Shown here: positions 14,588 to 18,426 of the stretch, piece by piece
Position numbering within the stretch: the first letter of the stretch is position 1
Layout: every line of letters starts with the position of its first letter
Assembly: GCA_900539265.1 (NCBI GenBank)
Contig: UQBM01000033.1
Span: 1-18,426 of the forward strand
Direction: 5' to 3'
From: an uncultured Mollicutes bacterium
GTDB taxonomy: Bacteria > Bacillota_I > Bacilli_A > ML615J-28 > CAG-313
Length of the DNA stretch: 18,426 nt
Program-made: the position numbers and the translations under genes
Notes under the pieces: model-generated
Told to the model about the DNA's origin: nothing
Databases searched by the model: none
Seen by the model: only the letters and a program-made list of their open reading frames with translations

Positions 14588-14791
14588 AGACTGGGGAGTT
14601 GAACTAATTTCAAATTTTAGGAACAAGGGGATTTGAATATTATTATCATTACCAACTTTTAAACAGATTTTAGGGCCTTTGTCAGTTCTTTATCAAAAGT
14701 AGGAGTAAATATAGGTAAAAGCATATTGAAGAGAACGTTGACGAGATTTTGAGCAGATTTTTATTTAAATATATCAATAAGTAAAAAAATG

Positions 14792-14820
14792 TTGAAATTT
14801 GTCGAATATTATGGTATATT
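14792..14820 (+). promoter_or_regulatory. Promoter of the HTH/TPR-like regulator
   Basis: TTGAAA (14792-14797), 17 bases, TATATT (14815-14820) with TGG before the -10. The leader is very short (about 23 bases) and holds AGGAGG at 14835-14840. Confidence 0.78.
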
Positions 14821-14849
14821 ATATTTATTATGTTAGGAGGAAAATCACA

Positions 14850-15971
14850 ATGAAACATTTTAATTTTGATTTATATAAAGAATCTAAACAGTATTTTCAA
14901 TTATTTGATGTTTATATTAAACAATTTGAAAAGAACAAAGAAAATGTATTTAATAAATTAAACATTAATAATAGCTCGTATAGAAGAGCAAGAGATAATG
15001 AACAAACTGTTGGTAGAGAAATAATAAAGAAATTATCAGATAATTATGATTTAAAAATTCCTAGCGATGCATTTATTGATAAATTAGAAAAAGTAACAAC
15101 TAGAATATATAATAATTTGTATTATAAAGTCTATGATACTTTTGATGATGATTCAAATTTTATTGATGAATCATTAACTGATAAAACATTGATGTTTCCT
15201 GTATTAAATCTATTAAAACTATTTTTAATTATCAATTCTAACATATTTCCTAAAAAAGTTTTTGAAGAATATAAAGAGTTGTATGAAGAAATAAAGAAGT
15301 ATAAAACATTCCTTACTTATGAATTATTAGAAATATTTGAAATTATGTCATTATTTTTTGAAGATGAATATATTAATGATGGTGAATGGGTAACTAATTA
15401 TAATAACCCAATGACCTATCAAATATTAGCATCAAGGTTTTATGCTAAAGAAAGATATGTTGAAGCGATATTCTTTTCACTACAAGCTTTAGATATAATG
15501 ATAAAAGACCAAAACTTTAAAAGATATATCGCTGTTAATCATACTCTAATGAGTAGTTTACTATATGCGGGTAATTATCAAGAATGTTACAACAGAGTTG
15601 AAAAGCATTATTATTGCATAAACTCTTTAAACCTTGGAAGTAGTGAAATAAATATAACTGAAAAGTATTTATATGTATCATTATTAGGTTTAAAAGAATA
15701 TAACAGAATAATAAAAGATTTAATAAATAGAGATGATTTTAATCTAACATTACTTACATGTTTACTTGTTGCTCTTCATTCTGTTAGTAAGAAAGATTTA
15801 TATAAAAAATATTTAGATGAAAATATTAAGTTAGAAGAATTTGATGAAGATTCTGCTAAATACTTAAAATTATTAATATATTATTTGAGTCATAGAGATC
15901 ATAAGATATTAAAGAACTTAGGTAAACATGCAATAATGGGTTCATTAATAAATATTTTGAAAAAAATTTAA
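14850..15971 (+). CDS. HTH + helical-repeat (TPR-like) regulator, RRNPP-like in layout
   Basis: This is a 373-residue protein with no signal or membrane segment. About residues 25-65 look like a divergent XRE-type helix-turn-helix: ENVFNKLNINNSSYRRARDN then EQTVGREIIKKLSDNYDL, comparable to 'lakklgIs.sty.RiE.G...s...l.kLs.yf'. The rest (~80-373) is all-helical, with repeated antiparallel pairs such as ILASRFYAKERYVEAIFFSL and SSLLYAGNYQECYNRVEKHY, which have TPR spacing. HTH plus TPR at 370-390 residues is the build of peptide-sensing regulators (RRNPP group, including PlcR and AimR). ATG 14850 has AGGAGG 9 bases upstream; the TTG at 14799 lies before the predicted start of transcription. DNA binding and peptide sensing are inferred from shape only. 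Confidence 0.62.
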   Translation: MKHFNFDLYKESKQYFQLFDVYIKQFEKNKENVFNKLNINNSSYRRARDNEQTVGREIIKKLSDNYDLKIPSDAFIDKLEKVTTRIYNNLYYKVYDTFDDDSNFIDESLTDKTLMFPVLNLLKLFLIINSNIFPKKVFEEYKELYEEIKKYKTFLTYELLEIFEIMSLFFEDEYINDGEWVTNYNNPMTYQILASRFYAKERYVEAIFFSLQALDIMIKDQNFKRYIAVNHTLMSSLLYAGNYQECYNRVEKHYYCINSLNLGSSEINITEKYLYVSLLGLKEYNRIIKDLINRDDFNLTLLTCLLVALHSVSKKDLYKKYLDENIKLEEFDEDSAKYLKLLIYYLSHRDHKILKNLGKHAIMGSLINILKKI

Positions 15972-16007
15972 TTTGGGCAGAAAAATGCAAAAAACCAATT
16001 TTAATAG

Positions 16008-16039
16008 AAAAGTGTTCATTAATGTTGAGCACTTTTTTT
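16008..16039 (+). terminator. Terminator after the regulator
   Basis: AAAAGTGTTCA (16008-16018) pairs with TGAGCACTTTT (16026-16036) with one T-G wobble, followed by further Ts. Confidence 0.82.
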
Positions 16040-16090
16040 ATTTTACTTCAAAAACGCAAAAAAATGCTCATTGATAAAAATTGAAAGCAA

Positions 16091-16119
16091 TTGACAAAAA
16101 TTTCCATATAATGTACAAT
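16091..16119 (+). promoter_or_regulatory. Promoter of the interrupted secreted-protein gene
   Basis: Consensus TTGACA (16091-16096), 17 bases, TACAAT (16114-16119). It lies 27 bases before ATG 16147, and AAAGGA is at 16131-16136. The intact promoter suggests the region is still transcribed. Confidence 0.75.
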
Positions 16120-16146
16120 ATAATCAAAAGAAAGGAAAATTCAGCT

Positions 16147-16548
16147 ATGAAGAAATTATTTAAAGCTTTTTTAATTTTAATTGTTGTAGCATTATGTGGA
16201 AACATTGTTGTTGTAGAAGCAAAATAAATAACAATCATAAGAGATGATAATCCTGATGGTGTATCTGTATTATCAATTGATAATGAAAATTATTATATTG
16301 AAATTGATGAAGAAACAAATGTTGGTTATGTAATGCAAAAATTAAACAATGAAACAATTGTGCTTGGTACTTGTGAAGTTTCTGTTATTGTGGGAGATAA
16401 AGATCCTGAAGTGCTATGTGTTTCCGCTGAAAATTCAATGGGAAGTTTAGTTATAGTTACAAATAACAGTGTTTCAACAATATCATTAAGTGAAGGCGAT
16501 ATAAGTAATATATTTACTATCGATACAAAAGTTATAATAAATCGATAA
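16147..16548 (+). pseudogene. Secreted protein gene interrupted by an in-frame TAA just after the signal peptide
   Basis: ATG 16147 opens a signal peptide (MKKLFKAFLILIVVALCGNI then VVVEAK) with a plausible cleavage after VEA. Codon 27 (16225-16227) is TAA. The same frame then stays open for 106 more codons to 16548, reading ITIIRDDNPDGVSVLSIDNE and on to IFTIDTKVIINR, a strand-rich, acidic domain I do not recognise. Without the TAA this is a normal 133-residue exported protein. So it is either a recently broken gene, or the 26-residue peptide is the real product and the rest is residue. The in-frame ATG at 16333 has no ribosome binding site, so a separate 71-residue protein from it is unlikely. 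Confidence 0.72.
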
Positions 16549-16617
16549 AATATATTAGTATATTCCTTATTATTAGAGTGTTAAAGTAATTATAATTGAA
16601 AAAAGTATGTAAATTAA

Positions 16618-16658
16618 ATTCCTAAGTCTGCTTTGGGGAAACGCTCTTAGAAATAAAG
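16618..16658 (+). repeat. Leader motif copy 1 (ATTCCTAAG ... CTTAGAAATAAAG)
   Basis: ATTCCTAAG (16618-16626) and CTTAGAAATAAAG (16646-16658) recur as ATTCCTAAA (17353-17361) and CTTAGAAATATAG (17418-17430) before the next lipoprotein unit. In both places the second motif runs into or lies within a terminator hairpin. The two halves are also near inverted repeats of each other. Confidence 0.5.
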
Positions 16659-16685
16659 CTCTCTTTGGATAAAAGGGGGCTTTTT
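16655..16685 (+). terminator. Terminator or attenuator ahead of small ORF 1
   Basis: AAAGCTCTCTTT (16655-16666) pairs with AAAGGGGGCTTT (16672-16683) through a 5-base loop with two T-G wobbles, followed by TT and a T-rich tail. Confidence 0.75.
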
Positions 16686-16764
16686 GTTTAAAAATAAATT
16701 ATTATATGTAGTTTTCATATAATAGTAATGATGAAACGTAAAAGACAGTATGTGGAGGTACTAT

Positions 16765-16839
16765 ATGTTAATTTATTTAGTATTAAAACGTATCATCAAA
16801 GAGCTAGTTGGCCATAGTATACGGCCAGAAGTATACTAA
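16765..16839 (+). CDS. 24-residue hydrophobic/basic small peptide
   Basis: ATG 16765 has GGAGG at 16754-16758 with 6-base spacing, a textbook ribosome binding site, and the frame ends at TAA 16837-16839, 34 bases before the lipoprotein start. The peptide contains IYLVLKRIIKELVGHSI, a short amphipathic or hydrophobic helix, then a polar end. The final 28 bases hold an imperfect direct repeat (GGCCATAGTATAC / GGCCAGAAGTATAC). It resembles the 28-residue peptide at 17468 in position and sequence (IYLxxxxxII.E..LV). It could be a leader peptide, a small membrane peptide or toxin, or a signal peptide for sensing. No known family. Confidence 0.5.
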   Translation: MLIYLVLKRIIKELVGHSIRPEVY

Positions 16840-16873
16840 CAAAATTTAAAAATGAAAGGAGATGAAAAATAAA

Positions 16874-17215
16874 ATGAAAAGAATCATTGTTGTCGTTATG
16901 GGTTTGCTGCTTATAATGTGCTTAGCAGGATGCAAAAAAGAAAAACAATATAGTTATGATGGAATAATAATAGAGATAAAATCAACTTATAAAAGCAAAT
17001 TTTTAAATAAAGAATTTGAACTAAATGATTTTAATTTTCAAAATATTGAAACATATTCATATTCCAAATGGTATGACACAAAAAATAGAGGTTATATATT
17101 TATATATTTAAAGAAAACAGGAAAACAAGAAGTAGAAGAAGCATTGCAACATTTCAAACAATTATCTTTTGTAGAAGAATGTGAACAAATGCCTATCATT
17201 TCATTAATCGAATAA
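16874..17215 (+). CDS. Small lipoprotein of unknown function
   Basis: This is a 113-residue protein with signal peptide MKRIIVVVMGLLLIMC and lipobox LAGC (lipidated C20), then a lysine-rich linker and a mature domain of about 85 residues. The C-terminal part, KQEVEEALQHFKQLSFVEEC then EQMPI, has the rhythm of small ferredoxin-like domains (such as propeptide/inhibitor I9-like '..eV.eal..L..l..Ve.aep.p'), but this is a weak resemblance. AAAGGAG at 16855-16861 serves ATG 16874; ATG 16862 would touch it directly. It is the second gene of a unit whose first is the 24-residue peptide. Anchored outside the membrane; function unknown. Confidence 0.72.
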   Translation: MKRIIVVVMGLLLIMCLAGCKKEKQYSYDGIIIEIKSTYKSKFLNKEFELNDFNFQNIETYSYSKWYDTKNRGYIFIYLKKTGKQEVEEALQHFKQLSFVEECEQMPIISLIE

Positions 17216-17300
17216 TAAAGGAAAAATTTATTAAAACATAAAATTTAGTGAGAAACGTCCCACCAGTTAAAAATTGACTCTATCCCATAAATATTCTTAG

Positions 17301-17329
17301 TTGCATAAAATTCCAATATTTGGTATAAT
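17301..17329 (+). promoter_or_regulatory. Promoter of the second small-ORF/lipoprotein unit
   Basis: TTGCAT (17301-17306), 17 bases, TATAAT (17324-17329) preceded by TGG (extended -10). A second extended -10, TGATATAAT, lies at 17368-17376 with a poor -35. Confidence 0.7.
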
Positions 17330-17354
17330 AAAAGTGTGGGTAGAAAATGCTCAT

Positions 17355-17385
17355 TCCTAAATAGAAGTGATATAATATTTTAGGA
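17355..17385. promoter_or_regulatory. Inverted repeat around an extended -10 (possible operator)
   Basis: TCCTAAA (17355-17361) and TTTAGGA (17379-17385) are 7-base inverted half-sites separated by 17 bases, and they bracket the extended -10 at 17368-17376. A dimeric regulator bound there would cover the promoter. The neighbouring HTH/TPR-like regulator is a candidate, by inference only. Confidence 0.45.
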
Positions 17386-17408
17386 TATAACTAAATAATA
17401 TTAGTAAC

Positions 17409-17442
17409 AAACTCTTTCTTAGAAATATAGAGGAGTTTTTTT
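17409..17442 (+). terminator. Terminator or attenuator ahead of small ORF 2
   Basis: AAACTC (17409-17414) pairs with GAGTTT (17433-17438), followed by TTTT. Only 9 bases separate the T-run from the AAGGAGGTG of the next small ORF, so no promoter fits between. Transcription of the unit must pass through this hairpin. Confidence 0.7.
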
Positions 17443-17467
17443 CTTATTAATAAGGAGGTGTTAACTA

Positions 17468-17554
17468 ATGACAAAGATTTATTTATTGTTCGGAGTGATT
17501 ATCTTTGAAAGTTTAGTTGAATATATTAATAATGAAAGGAGTGATTTAAGATGA
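17468..17554 (+). CDS. 28-residue hydrophobic small peptide, coupled to the next lipoprotein
   Basis: ATG 17468 follows AAGGAGGTG (17452-17460) with good spacing. The frame ends at TGA 17552-17554, overlapping the lipoprotein ATG (17551-17553) as ATGA, the classic sign of translational coupling. The peptide contains MTKIYLLFGVIIFESLVEYI, probably one membrane-associated helix, then a charged tail. It aligns with the 24-residue peptide upstream (IYLVLKRIIKE-LVGHSI against IYLLFGVIIFESLVEYI). Its reading frame also contains the AAAGGAG that serves the lipoprotein. Two such ORFs in the same position argue against chance. Function unknown. Confidence 0.58.
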   Translation: MTKIYLLFGVIIFESLVEYINNERSDLR

Positions 17555-18039
17555 AAAAATTATTATTGATGTGTTTTATGTTAGTAAGCGTTTTGTTGAT
17601 GGGGTGTGAAAATAGTATGATTGATAAGTATAATGTAAAATTATATGATAATATTACTGAATCGTTTAGTAATACTTTTGTAAAAGAGCATATAACATAT
17701 GGAGCATATTTTGAAGATATTGTATATGATGATGAAAAAATTTCTAAGGACTATACTATATCAGTAAATTCACAAGTAGAAGCAATGAATGTTTTTGATG
17801 AAATACCATTTGAAATTAATTTTGAAAAACAAAATATAATAATATATATTTATACAACAAAGTATAATTCAGCCAGAGTAGAATTAACTAAAGTTGTATT
17901 AGACAATAATATATTTAATTTATATATAAAAGAAAATATAGGAGGAATAGGAACAGGCTCTGCAACTATTCCAACAACGAAATTTATAGTCGTTATAGCA
18001 GATAAAATTGATCAATGTCATTATAATTTTATAATTTAG
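17551..18039 (+). CDS. Lipoprotein, possibly PrcB-C-like
   Basis: This is a 162-residue protein with signal peptide MKKLLLMCFMLVSVLLMGC and lipobox LMGC (C19). The mature part is strand-rich. About residues 85-160 read IPFEINFEKQNIIIYIYTTK, VELTKVVLDNNIFNLYIKEN, a GGIGTGSATIPTTKFIVVIA strand pair, and a final short strand. This layout (F..e.vi.i.......v.i..v....n.l.v.......G......t.P..iv.i) resembles the C-terminal domain of PrcB-type proteins, which bind extracellular proteases. The resemblance is tentative and lacks the usual GxKPTGGY loop. AAAGGAG lies 9 bases before the ATG, which overlaps the stop of the 28-residue ORF. Ten bases separate it from the next gene. Confidence 0.72.
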   Translation: MKKLLLMCFMLVSVLLMGCENSMIDKYNVKLYDNITESFSNTFVKEHITYGAYFEDIVYDDEKISKDYTISVNSQVEAMNVFDEIPFEINFEKQNIIIYIYTTKYNSARVELTKVVLDNNIFNLYIKENIGGIGTGSATIPTTKFIVVIADKIDQCHYNFII

Positions 18040-18049
18040 TGAGGAAAAT

Positions 18050-18424
18050 ATGAAAAATACTTTAAGACACACGTTTATTTTTATAGTTTTTTTATCAATT
18101 ATCTATGTGTTTATTGGACTGAATGTATCAGTAAAGGCTTATAGTAATGAGGATAACCTTAATTTAGAAGGTAAAATAGTAGAATTATTTGGAGAAAAGA
18201 CGATACTAAATGCAGATTATTTATATAATTTTGATGATGAAGAAATATTTATATATTCAGAATTTTTGGAAGGTGGATATTGTATAATTTCTAAAGATGG
18301 AGAAACTATTTTGGAATATTCTTTAAATGGGAGTGGACCATATGTAGGAGTAGAAAAAAAATATTATTGTGGAACTTGTTCGGTAAAAACGGACAAGTTA
18401 AAAAAAGACACTATTAAGAGTTAA
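18050..18424 (+). CDS. Secreted protein with a short 'GGY.IisKdGetilEyS' domain, probably truncated
   Basis: This is a 124-residue protein with an N-terminal hydrophobic segment (about 8-30) and a likely signal peptidase site after VKA. The mature part has DYLYNFDDEEIFIYSEFLEG then GYCIISKDGETILEYSLNGS, then GPYVGVEKKYYCG. This pattern occurs in secreted Bacillota proteins, where an inhibitor-like or propeptide region (as in Spi/C10-type precursors) precedes a longer C-terminal part, often with YY.GP..Y. Here the frame leaves that pattern after KKYY and ends within 20 residues at TAA 18422-18424, so a frameshift or truncation is possible. GAGGA precedes the ATG. It is likely co-transcribed with the lipoprotein. 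Confidence 0.65.
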   Translation: MKNTLRHTFIFIVFLSIIYVFIGLNVSVKAYSNEDNLNLEGKIVELFGEKTILNADYLYNFDDEEIFIYSEFLEGGYCIISKDGETILEYSLNGSGPYVGVEKKYYCGTCSVKTDKLKKDTIKS

Positions 18425-18426
18425 CT

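Larger units (their letters stand above)
14432..14849. other. Structured, gene-free stretch after the tRNA
   Basis: About 420 bases hold three successive hairpins (14445-14465, 14475-14534, 14550-14587). A short minus-strand frame (14760-14659, about 33 codons ending ...FDKELTKALKSV) has no ribosome binding site and may be a gene remnant. The promoter of the regulator lies at the end. I see no intact gene. The junk-like remnants next to a tRNA fit an integration hot spot. Confidence 0.55.

Noticed and set aside
16333..16548. Independent 71-residue protein starting at ATG 16333
   Set aside because: No ribosome binding site, and the same frame continues upstream through a signal peptide interrupted by one TAA; treated as part of the broken gene.
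1..18426. CRISPR array or cas genes
   Set aside because: No evenly spaced direct repeats and no Cas-like protein were seen.

Overview
The base composition (very AT-rich), strong AGGAGG-type ribosome binding sites, sigma-A promoters with many extended -10 boxes (TGnTATAAT) and the gene families point to a low-GC Bacillota. The gene mix (DegV/FakB, PlsX, fused ECF S-component, SdpI, Rhs toxin remnants, phage-like small genes) best fits a gut Erysipelotrichia/Coprobacillaceae-type bacterium. This placement is inference; no 16S or marker phylogeny is available here.

Layout. (1) 1-1989: the last 42 codons of a large serine recombinase abut the C-terminal end of an Rhs/YD-repeat toxin frame. Small genes follow, at least one of which looks like an immunity protein (SdpI family at 1672-1989). 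(2) 1990-3040: a decayed phage or integrative-element segment with a sigma-like small protein lacking its C-terminal HTH, a small phage protein, and the first ~60 residues of a DUF2800 protein. Four terminator-like hairpins punctuate it, one of which sequesters a ribosome binding site. (3) 3041-6900: a gene-poor stretch, then a tight + strand operon (polytopic membrane protein, GNAT acetyltransferase, DUF4434-like lipoprotein, standalone 5'-3' exonuclease). It ends in a bidirectional terminator. (4) 6899-8234 (-): FMN reductase-type flavoprotein and PnuC, overlapping, from a perfect TTGACA-17-TATAAT promoter. (5) 8393-10385 (+): a DUF362 protein overlapping a fusion of an ECF vitamin-transporter S component to a uridine-kinase-like P-loop kinase. 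(6) 10550-14260: a lipid block with a DUF368 (undecaprenyl-phosphate translocase family)-PlsC acyltransferase fusion, convergent plsX, and a divergent DegV/FakB fatty-acid-binding protein. (7) 14357-14431: tRNA-Gln(CUG) with promoter and terminators. (8) 14432-18426: an accessory island downstream of the tRNA. It holds an HTH+TPR-like regulator and a run of secreted or lipid-anchored small proteins, two of them immediately preceded by a 24-28 codon hydrophobic ORF with a strong ribosome binding site.

How the genes may work together. The lipid block plausibly links acyl-phosphate supply (FakB with an unlinked FakA; PlsX) to phosphatidic acid synthesis, and unusually joins a lipid-carrier translocase to a PlsC-like domain in one chain. 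The PnuC operon and the ECF S-kinase fusion sit divergently and both concern uptake of vitamins or nucleosides that are trapped by phosphorylation. In the island, the regulator resembles RRNPP-type peptide-sensing regulators in shape. The paired short ORFs, related leader sequences and intrinsic terminators upstream of the secreted-protein genes look like a repeated, co-regulated module. This is the least explained part of the window.
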